Assembly: GCA_963664625.1 (NCBI GenBank) | Contig: OY761541.1 | Coordinates: 1,922,001 to 1,986,000 of the forward strand | Reading direction: 5' to 3' | Length of the DNA stretch: 64,000 nucleotides | Origin: CBDCFV01 sp963664625 | Lineage (GTDB): Bacteria; Chloroflexota; Dehalococcoidia; Lucifugimonadales; UBA3495 | Part shown: positions 56,801 to 63,770 of the stretch, in pieces | Layout of the letters: each line of letters starts with the position of its first letter | Position numbering within the stretch: position 1 is the first letter of the stretch | Program-made: the position numbers and the translations under genes | The notes under the pieces: generated by a model | Databases searched by the model: none | Seen by the model: the letters and a program-made list of their open reading frames with translations, nothing else | Told to the model about the DNA's origin: nothing

Positions 56801-57248
56801 CGTGCCCGGCGTCACCGCCGCCCCGCTGCGCCCGGATATGGCGTCGATATCCGTTCCCTCCACCATTGACGGGCGCAACATGACCGGGGACGACTTCTCG
56901 GTTACGGCGGGCTGGGGGCATTTCGGCACGGGCGATGCGGTAATGCCGGGCTTGGGCCGCGCGGAGGAGCGTCCCTATACCGCAGAGGAACGCGCCGCCC
57001 TCGGCGACGCGATAACAACCCTGGGCGAGTCCACCGTTGACATTTACCTGAACGAACGGGCCTACTGGCGCAACGTCCCCATCAACGTGTGGAACTACAA
57101 GCTGGGCGGCTACCAGGTGTTGAAGAAGTGGCTGTCGTACCGGGAGCATCGCGTGCTGGGGCGGCCGCTGCTGCCGGAGGAGGTGCAGCATTTTGCGGAC
57201 ACGGCGCGGCGGATTGGGGGGATACTGGGGGTGGTGGGGAGAATATGA
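53880..57248 (+). CDS. Single-chain restriction-modification enzyme (type IIG/ISP-like without helicase)
   Basis: 1122 residues. N-terminal nuclease: HPDMGL (Asp68) and GVVEVKAAN (Glu94, Lys96), a PD-(D/E)XK site. Centre: N6-adenine methyltransferase with motif I VLDPCCGTGAYL near 390 and motif IV LGNPPYNGF near 513. C-terminal part is a likely target-recognition region, ending in a conserved ADTARRIGGILGVV segment. No translocase/helicase motifs occur between nuclease and methyltransferase. This fits a bifunctional type IIG-like enzyme that methylates and cleaves. The region after about 760 is AT-richer, suggesting domain exchange. Confidence 0.85.
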   Translation: MPPTNAKLTAAVEDYLDDVRKIRASGGATGERSYYPPLTNLLNAVGGALRPKVFCVSEMAQQGAGHPDMGLYAAKQVQKGQPKQGQTPECGVVEVKAANDDAWLTAESSQVSRYWERYRLILVTNTRNFVLLGEDGQGKPAKLETFRLAESAADFEAKLQHPRAFACNVGAALGEYLSRALSHRASLAEPRDLAWLLASYARDGLGRVEAAGDAASLNAVRAALEEALGVKFEGDRGAAFFRSTLVQTLFYGVFSAWVLWSRQTPPPTGSFDWRTAVWHLRAPVLRALFQQLSDPGRLQPLGLVEVLDWTAAALDRVDREAFFAKFNEGEAVPYFYEPFLEAFDPALRKQLGVWYTPAEVVRYMVARVDHALKDDLGITEGLAAENVYVLDPCCGTGAYLAETLKRIAANLESAGAGALTGAKVKQAATQRVFGFEIMPAPFVVAHLQVGLTMQALDAPLSDDGNERAGVFLTNALTGWEPRVQKPLPFPELEEERDRAERVKQDTPVLVILGNPPYNGFAGMAVDEERELSEAYRTTKQVRRPEGQGLNDLYVRFFRMAERRIAEKTGRGVVCFISNYSWLDGLSFTGMRERYLEAFDAIRIDNLHGDRIISEYAPDGRTSETVFAITGQSPGIRVGTAITLLSKSDTAVNQTGNGRIQYRDFHHARADERRAALMDRINDADIDTGYTDIQPQLMLGLPFKPMAVNNSWQDWPSLPELFPISFPGVKTSRDSFLVDIDLEHLKMRVTDYFNSELSHEEIARRYPSIMDSTNRFNARAIRDSLLRRDKPDDRSDIVRYAYRPFDNRWLYWEADTKLLDEKRADYKQHVSDGNLWLCTVPRLRRDATEPQTTATGHLASLHLNEWSASMFPLWLRDEGLGLGGDGLQRRPNLSAAAQGYLERLGLGVEDLFHHVLAVLHDPAYREANAGALRMEWPRIPLPGWPDGNTPGAAEELAASADRGRELARLLDPETPVPGVTAAPLRPDMASISVPSTIDGRNMTGDDFSVTAGWGHFGTGDAVMPGLGRAEERPYTAEERAALGDAITTLGESTVDIYLNERAYWRNVPINVWNYKLGGYQVLKKWLSYREHRVLGRPLLPEEVQHFADTARRIGGILGVVGRI

Positions 57249-57251
57249 GCG

Positions 57252-57536
57252 GTGATGAGACGGTTAAGAAATCTCCCTAACTCAACCGCATTCTGGCTAA
57301 CTTTAGTGGCTATCGTGCTGGTTTGTAGTGTTGCATTGCCAGCCGCAGGATGGGACTGGCTGCGCTCCGGGGTAGGTGAAAGCGGCGCGGAATCTAACAG
57401 CACGACGATACGAAATATTGGTTTTCTAATCGCCGGTATGCTTGCTCTGGTGTTCGCTGTATGGCGCGGCGTACTGGCCAACGCTAGGCTGAAACAGCCC
57501 GGCGTCAATCCGAAACAGCGCAACAGGGACTGCTGA
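57252..57536 (+). pseudogene. N-terminal membrane part of frameshifted pentapeptide gene
   Basis: 94 residues with two membrane helices (FWLTLVAIVLVCSVALPAAG and IGFLIAGMLALVFAVWRGV), then a shift at about 57485-57495. The other frame reads AETARRQSETAQQGLLNERYQKGAEMLG across this point, which is the normal continuation in membrane pentapeptide proteins. A single missing base would explain it. The 57563-58456 gene is the remainder. Confidence 0.7.
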
Positions 57537-57562
57537 ACGAGCGCTATCAGAAAGGGGCGGAA

Positions 57563-58456
57563 ATGCTGGGCGGCGATGTTCTAGCAGTGCGCTTGGGCGG
57601 TATCTACGCCCTCCAGCGTCTCGCCGAAGAACACCCTGAGCAGTACCATATACAGGTTATGAGGCTTCTGTGTGCGTTTGTGCGCCTTCCCACCAAGGAC
57701 CAGAGCCTCGAATCAGGGCAGGCAGCCATTAAGCCTGGTACTCTGCTTGGAATTCGTCAGGACGTTGATGCTATCATGCAGGAAATTGGCTCTCGCTCCA
57801 AGCTGCGAATTGCGCTGGAGCGGGAAATGGACTTCAGGCTGGACTTGCGAGGCGTCGACCTTCGCGGCGCGCAGTTGTTGGACGCAGACCTCTCCCACGC
57901 CTTGTTCCATCACTCTCACTTGTCCAATGTCAACTTTGCTAATACGGACCTCACGGATTCCTTCCTATCCCACGCTGACCTGTCACAGTCCGAATTCTAT
58001 GACGTGAAATTCACAAGAACGCGCCTTTGGTCTGCGAACCTGTCGGGCGCGATGCTCCAAGACGCCGACTTGCCCAGGGTAAATTTCCGCAACGCGAACC
58101 TGAAGCGCACGAATCTATCTGGAGCCAATCTATCCGGAGCAATCTTTCAGGATGCAAGCGCAGTCAATGCGTCGTTTGAATGCTCAAACCTTTCCGGAGC
58201 GCGTTTTCTGAGGACAGACCTGTCCGGAGCGCGTTTTTGGGATGCGGACTTGACCCGAGCGAACTTTGCAGATGCAAACCTATCGGGCGCACAGTTTTCT
58301 GTTGGTGGACTGCAAGCAGCGATGAGGTTGACCCAAGTCCAACTTGACCGGGCCCGGGCCGACCCGGATAACCCGCCCAAGTTGAATGGTGTTCTCGATG
58401 CTGAGACCGGCGAGCAACTCATCTGGCGGGGCCAGTCTCTTGACCGCTCATCGTAG
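57563..58456 (+). CDS. Pentapeptide repeat protein (C-terminal part of frameshifted gene)
   Basis: 297 residues from ATG at 57563. Starts MLGGDVLAVRLGGIYALQRLAEEHPEQYHIQV, a helical linker conserved in pentapeptide membrane proteins, then about 20 A(D/N)Lxx repeats forming a right-handed beta-helix from ~90 to 250, ending LIWRGQSLDRS. Fused membrane part lies upstream in another frame. Such proteins may act as protein-binding surfaces or DNA mimics; here unproven. The C-terminal LTQVQLDRARADPDNPPKLNGVLDAETGEQLIWRG matches the end of 58804-59424. Confidence 0.78.
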   Translation: MLGGDVLAVRLGGIYALQRLAEEHPEQYHIQVMRLLCAFVRLPTKDQSLESGQAAIKPGTLLGIRQDVDAIMQEIGSRSKLRIALEREMDFRLDLRGVDLRGAQLLDADLSHALFHHSHLSNVNFANTDLTDSFLSHADLSQSEFYDVKFTRTRLWSANLSGAMLQDADLPRVNFRNANLKRTNLSGANLSGAIFQDASAVNASFECSNLSGARFLRTDLSGARFWDADLTRANFADANLSGAQFSVGGLQAAMRLTQVQLDRARADPDNPPKLNGVLDAETGEQLIWRGQSLDRSS

Positions 58457-58496
58457 CCACCCGTCGGATTGGTATTTCGCCGTCATCCAACCCCTT

Positions 58497-58591
58497 CGTC
58501 ATTCCCGCGCAGGCGGGAATCCACACCGTTTCCCATAGGCAAGTTTGCCTTTCCCAACGACCTATGGATTCCCGTTGTCACGGGAATGACG
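58497..58591. repeat. 95-bp composite repeat
   Basis: Core palindrome, about 45 bp spacer with CCGTTTCCCATAGGCAAGTT, and a second palindrome (CCCGTTGTCACGGG). Same element as 17375-17467 and the inverted 63539-63631. The 58457-58747 gap shows no gene otherwise. Confidence 0.85.
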
Positions 58592-58747
58592 CTTGCCCTC
58601 GTGGAGATGGAGGTTAAATGGGCCATCAAATTTATAGCGCCATCGGCCTGATGTAGCCACCCGTTAGGTTGTCAGTTTCTGCGGCCACCGACATCGGCCG
58701 GTTGTTGGGGCTATAGTGGGGGCGACCGATGCTGGGGGAGAACTGCC

Positions 58748-58801
58748 ATGACAGACGTGGATGAGGGCCTGAACCAGTCTGCGGAAGAGGAATTGTCCTG
58801 A
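58748..58801 (+). pseudogene. Truncated DUF5678 gene start
   Basis: 17 codons, MTDVDEGLNQSAEEELS, with GGGGGAG upstream. Closely matches the start and upstream region of the DUF5678 gene at 59521 (MTDPDDGLKKLMDEE), including the leader GGGGGCGACCGATG. A decayed copy left upstream of the second pentapeptide gene. Confidence 0.6.
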
Positions 58802-58803
58802 AT

Positions 58804-59424
58804 ATGACTACTCACCGAGACTATGTCCAAGCCGCAATGAATCTCATTGACAAACTCAGAAGAGACCGCCCTGGCTACGAAAAGACTGCAAAAATCCGAG
58901 TGGACCTGCACGGCGCGGACCTGAGGCGCATATCCTTGGTTGGGATGAATCTGGCTCGCGCCAATTTACGCGAAGCCAGGTTGGGCTTCTCTACTCTCAA
59001 TGAGGTCGACCTTTCCGGCGCTAATCTGGAGTGCGCAAACCTGCACCGCGCGTTCTTGCAAGACTCAAATTTGTCTCGCGCCAACCTGCGAGAAGCAATA
59101 CTATCCGACACAAACTTATCGGGCGCAAACCTGTCCCGTGCGGACCTCAGGGATGCAGATTTAACCCATGCGGAACTTGGCGCTACAGATTTCTCGGATG
59201 CCCTACTCAAGAATACGAACCTGTCCGGCGCACGTTTCAGGCGGGCCGCTCAAGCGCCCGCTTCGGAACCCCAAGTACCGGGGACCCACTTCGCCCGGTT
59301 GACCCAAAGCCAACTCGACGAAGCCGTCGCCGACTCCTTCAATCCTCCCATCATTGACGAGGGTGTTGTTGACTATGCGACGGGCAAGCAGTTGGTCTGG
59401 CGCGGCGCGGCCAGCGACCGTTAA
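58804..59424 (+). CDS. Pentapeptide repeat protein, soluble
   Basis: 206 residues. MTTHRDYVQAAMNLIDKLRRDRP leader, then about 15 pentapeptide units (DLHGADLRRISLVGMNLARANL ... LSGANLSRADLRDADLTHAEL), ending VDYATGKQLVWRGAASDR. No membrane helix. C-terminal motif shared with the 57563 protein. No partner visible. Confidence 0.8.
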   Translation: MTTHRDYVQAAMNLIDKLRRDRPGYEKTAKIRVDLHGADLRRISLVGMNLARANLREARLGFSTLNEVDLSGANLECANLHRAFLQDSNLSRANLREAILSDTNLSGANLSRADLRDADLTHAELGATDFSDALLKNTNLSGARFRRAAQAPASEPQVPGTHFARLTQSQLDEAVADSFNPPIIDEGVVDYATGKQLVWRGAASDR

Positions 59425-59520
59425 TCGTAGCCACCTGTTGGGTTGACATTTCCCCACGGTCACCAAATCGTCCGGTGGTTGGGGGTATACTGGGGGCGAC
59501 CGATGATGAAGGAGAATGTC

Positions 59521-59838
59521 ATGACAGACCCGGATGACGGCCTGAAAAAGCTTATGGACGAGGAGTACGCGAGGGAAGTCATACTGGGGGATGGCGGAGT
59601 CGAGGTCTTTCTAAAAGAGATGCAGGAGTTCCACGATGCCGTCACCCACCTTTGGGATGAACACGATGCCCTAATTGAGAAATACCCCGATAAGTGGGTA
59701 GTCATGGGCAAAGATGGGGTCCTGGCGGTGTGCGACTCGCGCAAAGAGGTACTTTCGACTGTGGATCCCATCCGCGCCCGCGGCGACGCATACATAGTTG
59801 AGTTTCTGGATACGGATCCAGAATCTTTGGTTCTATGA
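59521..59838 (+). CDS. DUF5678 family protein
   Basis: 105 residues from ATG at 59521 with AAGGAG; starts MTDPDDGLKKLMDEEYAREV, later YPDKWVVMGKDGVLAVCDSRKEV and DAYIVEFLDTDPESLVL, the DUF5678 pattern. Overlaps the retropepsin-like gene by four bases (ATGA). Role unknown; the pairing with a retropepsin is recurrent in bacteria as far as I recall. Confidence 0.7.
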   Translation: MTDPDDGLKKLMDEEYAREVILGDGGVEVFLKEMQEFHDAVTHLWDEHDALIEKYPDKWVVMGKDGVLAVCDSRKEVLSTVDPIRARGDAYIVEFLDTDPESLVL

Positions 59839-60266
59839 TTCTCGGAAGATTCGACAGCAGGGGTCGACCAATCGTTGAGTGCCGGGTCCGTATCCCCCGG
59901 TTACAGGTTAACGCCAGGATACTCTGCCTGTTGGACACCGGGGCCGATGCCACGTACATACATCAAGGTGATGCTGAACGTATAGGTATTCCATTCCAGT
60001 CACTTGCCGACAGGGTGGCCTCTCGTGGAGTCGGCGGTAGGTCGGCATACTTTCAAGAGACGGCATTTCTGTCCTTTGTTGACGGCCCCCTCGTAAGAGC
60101 CTACGAACTGCCTTTGCGTATCGCCGAACCTGACGGAGCCAGCACTGGGCTGCCGTCCCTTCTGGGGCGAAACGTCATAAACCACTGGTACATGCAGTAC
60201 GATCCGACGAATGGCAGGCTGGATTGTACCGTCCGTCACGCCGACCACACGTTTCCTGCCCAGTGA
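59835..60266 (+). CDS. Retropepsin-like aspartic protease
   Basis: 143 residues, a single pepsin-type half as in retroviral proteases. Catalytic motif LLDTGADATYIH with flap region RGVGGRSAYFQE and late GRNVINHWYMQYD. Functions as a dimer. Coupled to the DUF5678 gene, which may be substrate, inhibitor or partner (inference). Confidence 0.8.
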   Translation: MILGRFDSRGRPIVECRVRIPRLQVNARILCLLDTGADATYIHQGDAERIGIPFQSLADRVASRGVGGRSAYFQETAFLSFVDGPLVRAYELPLRIAEPDGASTGLPSLLGRNVINHWYMQYDPTNGRLDCTVRHADHTFPAQ

Positions 60267-60269
60267 ATT

Positions 60270-60315
60270 GTAGGGGCAACCCTCGTGGTTGCCCTGGCCG
60301 CTGCCGCCCCCCCTA
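60270..60315. repeat. Degenerate GTAGGGGC... palindrome
   Basis: GTAGGGGCAACCCTCGTGG and the closing CCCCCCCTAC; related to the 60-bp palindrome at 19758-19817. Lies between the retropepsin and PEP carboxylase genes. Confidence 0.65.
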
Positions 60316-60365
60316 CCCCAGAAAGCGGCGGAGTTGGGCGGCCTCTGCGACGTAGTGGGGGATGT

Positions 60366-61796
60366 TTACGGTGGTGTTGCTGCTGCTGATGCCGGCCCAG
60401 ATGGCGCTGGTAAGGCCCTCGTGGACCCGTCTATTTCGTCGGTGAACTGGCCCACTATGTCCAGGTGCCGGTCGCCCAGCAACTCCTTAACGTGACGCTC
60501 GTTGGTGAACCGCAAGGCAGCACGCAGGTCTTCGTCTATGCTGGGATAGACCTCACGGACGAAGGACAGGTCGTCGGGAGTGAGGGCGGCCAAGTCCAGC
60601 AATTCCGGGGGAACGCCGATGGAGTACATCGACGCAGCGAAGCCGATGGCGCGGGGTAGGGTCACATCATCGCCAACGCCCCCCAAGGAGCGGCCGTAGC
60701 CAAAGAGGCCAACGTGGAGCTTGCGTTCACGCCGCTTGGGGATGTTGGACGACACCGAGCTTATGACCCCAATCAAGCGCCGGACGTGGGACTGGTATTC
60801 GGCGGTGGTCCGGTCCACCAGTTCGCGCCCGCGTTCCTGGTCGATGGGCACCGGCTCCCCCCGTTCGTGGTCGAGGATCTGGGCGATGCCGTTGCGGACG
60901 GTGTCCTTGTCGTAGTCGTACTTGAAGGCGGACTGGACCGTGAAAGTGTGGGCGCTTGGATACTCCCTCAGCGCGCGGTCGATGTTGACGGGGGTCAGGT
61001 GTCCCCTGAAGGGCACGGAGCCGGCGCCGATGATGGGATACAGCGGGACGCCCAGCCTTTTCTCCAAGTTGTAGAGCCGGTCAAGTCCCATTTTCAACAC
61101 CAGTTCGGCGGCCACGATGCCATAGTTGAGGGCCGGGTCGCTCCGGGCCAGGAACACTCGCTGATAGGGCAGGGACCTGCCCTGCATGTACTCCTCCACT
61201 ATGGTGTCGCAATAGTGCAGGTGTTCCATGTCCTCGATGAGGGGAATGACCCGAAGCTGCTTGGGGAAAAACTCTCCCACCCAGTCCTTTACCTGCCGGC
61301 CGTTGAGCAGCGTCTCGGTTTCCTGGCCGACGATCATCTTGCGGTAGTAGGCCTCGACCAAGGAGAGTTCCTCGGCGGAAGTGGTAAAAGGAAGGATCAC
61401 TTCCTGGATGGGGGCCGCATCCTCCTCCAAGTCTCCGTAAAAGTTGTGGGCCATATCCCTGGCCGACGGCACGCTTTGCAGGGCCTCGACCATCGACTTG
61501 CGCATGTCCCGTTCGATGCCGGGGTTAGGTACGCGTAGAGTCAGGATGACGTCGCGCCCCAAGCGGTATTCGTCGTGGAAGAAGTCGGGGTAGCCGGTAA
61601 GGAGTTTCCGTACAACCTGGTTGTCGGCCTCCTTGCCTTCCGAGTCCCACATCTGTTCATCGCAGCCCAGGGCGAATACATCGACGGCCTCGTCCACCTC
61701 GCCGTCGCCCTTGAGCACACCCGCTTCGTCGGCGAAGGGGGGCGGCGTTGCATTGTCCGGGTGCTGGGTACTCATCACCTTTGGCACTAACGACAC
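60366..61796 (-). CDS. ppcA: Phosphoenolpyruvate carboxylase, archaeal type
   Basis: 476 residues from GTG at 61796 (GGAGG upstream, reading MSLVPKVMSTQHPDN); ATG at 61775 would begin at MSTQHPDN. About 480-500 residues is the length of the archaeal-type PEPC, half that of the bacterial enzyme. CDEQMWDSEGKEADNQVV, VILTLRVPNPGIERD, ARSDPALNYGIVAAELVLK and GRSLGGVGDDVTLPRAIGF are landmarks. Fixes bicarbonate on PEP to give oxaloacetate, feeding the citrate synthase reaction. Found in few bacteria, so likely a horizontal acquisition at some past point. Confidence 0.9.
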   Translation of the reverse strand: MSLVPKVMSTQHPDNATPPPFADEAGVLKGDGEVDEAVDVFALGCDEQMWDSEGKEADNQVVRKLLTGYPDFFHDEYRLGRDVILTLRVPNPGIERDMRKSMVEALQSVPSARDMAHNFYGDLEEDAAPIQEVILPFTTSAEELSLVEAYYRKMIVGQETETLLNGRQVKDWVGEFFPKQLRVIPLIEDMEHLHYCDTIVEEYMQGRSLPYQRVFLARSDPALNYGIVAAELVLKMGLDRLYNLEKRLGVPLYPIIGAGSVPFRGHLTPVNIDRALREYPSAHTFTVQSAFKYDYDKDTVRNGIAQILDHERGEPVPIDQERGRELVDRTTAEYQSHVRRLIGVISSVSSNIPKRRERKLHVGLFGYGRSLGGVGDDVTLPRAIGFAASMYSIGVPPELLDLAALTPDDLSFVREVYPSIDEDLRAALRFTNERHVKELLGDRHLDIVGQFTDEIDGSTRALPAPSGPASAAATPP

Positions 61797-61920
61797 GACA
61801 CACACCTCCAGGCTGCTTTGCTCGATATGTGGACCACGGGTTGCGGGATATCCTCGGTAAGGCCGGGTTGAGGTCAAGCTTCCCAAATTGATTGTAACAG
61901 GAAGAACGCATTGACGCTCT

Positions 61921-63357
61921 TCATGCGTCCGATGCCTCGCCGTCCCTCGAAAACGGGATAGTAACGACCATCTCGGTGTATTCGCCGAGTTTGGATATAG
62001 GCGTGATGGTCCCACCGTGTTCCCGGACGATGTCGTTGGATAGACTCAGCCCCAGTCCGGTGCCTTTGCCTGTGGGCTTGGTGGTGAAGAAGGGGTTGAA
62101 TATTTTCTCCAAAACATCCGAAGACATACCGCTGCCGTTATCCCGGACTCGTATCTCGATAGTGTTCTCTTTTCGCTCCGTCTTCAGCCATAGGGTGGGT
62201 ACGAAGGGGTCGGGACCGTCTTCCAGAGCGCGGCGTTTCTCGTCGGTGGCGTCGCAGGCGTTGCTTACCATGTTCAGAAAAACGCGGCCCATGTCTTCGG
62301 GCACCACCGGCACCTCGCCGGCGCTGGGATCGAATTCATCCCTGATGTCCAGTTGAAAGTCATCGGCGGCGGCGCGAGCGGCGTGGAAGGCAAGGAAGGC
62401 ACGGTCCCTGAGAAGATTGTTTATATCGGTCGATTGGAACCTGCCGCCGCCGCGTCCGATCATGAGCATATCACGCACGATATTGTTGACGCGGTCGGTG
62501 TGTGATCGGATACGTTGCAAGTTGTCAGTCAAGCTGTCGGAAATTTCATCTATAATTTCCCGCTTCTCTGCGTCCAATTTTTCCAAGCTCTCGTCGAGTA
62601 TTTCCTTCAGTTCGCTGAGCAAGTCCTCAGAGGACTCGGAGAAGTTCTTGACGAAATTCATAGGGTTCCTGATTTCGTGGGCTACTCCGGCGGTCAATTC
62701 TCCAAGCTCAGCCAGCTTCTGGCGCTGGATGATCTGGTCCTGGGTCCGCTGGAGTTCTATCAAAACTTGCTCAAGCTCGTCGTTTTTCTGTTGCAGCCCT
62801 CTGGACAAGGTTTCGACGAGGTTCAACTGCAAGGCCTCAATGGAACGCTGTCTCAGCTTCTCCAAGGCAAAGGCCAATTCGTTGATCTCATCATGCCCGG
62901 GCAGGTCGACCTTGTAGTCCAGGTCGCCGCCGCCCATGCGGCGTATCCACACCTCCATCGCAACCGCACGAAGCCCCACGGTTATCAAACGGTACCCGGT
63001 GAACACTATCAGGGCAACGATGAGGACCCCAAGCGTTATCGACCAAGTACGCCCGATGGAAATCGCTTGGACCGTCCTGTTCATCGCGCCTTCCACGGAA
63101 ACAGCCGCCATCCCCTCGCTTTGGGTCAAATCGGCCAGGTCACTGGCAAGAGACTCCTGTACCCCACTGAAAGACCGGTAGTCCAGCCAGGCGCCCAGAA
63201 TAACCAGAAGAAGAATCAACAGCATGGACAGGTTTATCTGGACCCCCTTGCGGCGAATACTCAAAGGGGATAGAGGAGAGAACTCCCGCTCTGTTGGTAG
63301 AGCCACGTTGCACCTCGCCACGTTGAACTGTGCTTCTTCCACTATATAGTACGCCAA
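61921..63357 (-). CDS. Sensor histidine kinase
   Basis: 478 residues from TTG at 63357; nearby GTGs are possible starts. Two membrane helices (INLSMLLILLLVILGAWL and WSITLGVLIVALIVFTGYRL) enclose a ~60-residue periplasmic loop, followed by a HAMP domain (VWIRRMGGGDLDYKVDLPG), a coiled coil, H-box GVAHEIRNPMNFVKNF, N-box MVSNACDATDEKR, D-box DNGSGM and G-box GKGTGLGLSL. No response regulator lies beside it in the window. Three glycine-rich GRGGGRF is an odd linker between H- and N-boxes. Confidence 0.85.
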   Translation of the reverse strand: MAYYIVEEAQFNVARCNVALPTEREFSPLSPLSIRRKGVQINLSMLLILLLVILGAWLDYRSFSGVQESLASDLADLTQSEGMAAVSVEGAMNRTVQAISIGRTWSITLGVLIVALIVFTGYRLITVGLRAVAMEVWIRRMGGGDLDYKVDLPGHDEINELAFALEKLRQRSIEALQLNLVETLSRGLQQKNDELEQVLIELQRTQDQIIQRQKLAELGELTAGVAHEIRNPMNFVKNFSESSEDLLSELKEILDESLEKLDAEKREIIDEISDSLTDNLQRIRSHTDRVNNIVRDMLMIGRGGGRFQSTDINNLLRDRAFLAFHAARAAADDFQLDIRDEFDPSAGEVPVVPEDMGRVFLNMVSNACDATDEKRRALEDGPDPFVPTLWLKTERKENTIEIRVRDNGSGMSSDVLEKIFNPFFTTKPTGKGTGLGLSLSNDIVREHGGTITPISKLGEYTEMVVTIPFSRDGEASDA

Positions 63358-63486
63358 TTGGGTTCCGGCGGAACATAACCGTTACCTACGCATGACGCTT
63401 GTAATAACCTTGGCGGCATCAGGGCAATCGCGTTTTGACTGTTGCGGCCAGACAGGTCAAATCCGCCTCAAACCTTCCGTCATTAC

Positions 63487-63509
63487 CATGAAAATAGACC
63501 ATTTTCATG
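63487..63509. promoter_or_regulatory. Perfect 9-bp inverted repeat upstream of the sensor kinase
   Basis: CATGAAAAT / ATTTTCATG with a 5-base loop (AGACC), ~130 bp before the kinase start. May be an operator; no promoter box identified. Confidence 0.4.
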
Positions 63510-63538
63510 TTCATACGTGGTCCCAAGGGGCCATCTGC

Positions 63539-63631
63539 AATTCCCGTGGAAACGGGAATCCATAGGTCGTTGGTAAGGGTAAATTTACTTATGGGAGACA
63601 GTGTGGATTCCCGCCTTCGCGGGAATGACGC
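63539..63631. repeat. Composite repeat, inverted copy
   Basis: Reverse-complement form of the element at 17375-17467 and 58497-58591. Apart from this and the palindrome, 63358-63770 shows no gene. Confidence 0.85.
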
Positions 63632-63770
63632 TTGAATGGGCTGGCAAACTTAAAAACGCTACCGCCCTGATAGCCGCATTTGACAGGGTGCACGCCTGCT
63701 GATAAATTAGGTAGGTTGCCAACCCCATATTTTCCTCAAGCGATACCTCTGTCCACAGGAGTGTTTAGGC

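Noticed and set aside
4771..63631. GC palindromes as a CRISPR array
   Set aside because: Units are scattered singly between genes with no regular spacing or spacer set, and no cas genes are present.
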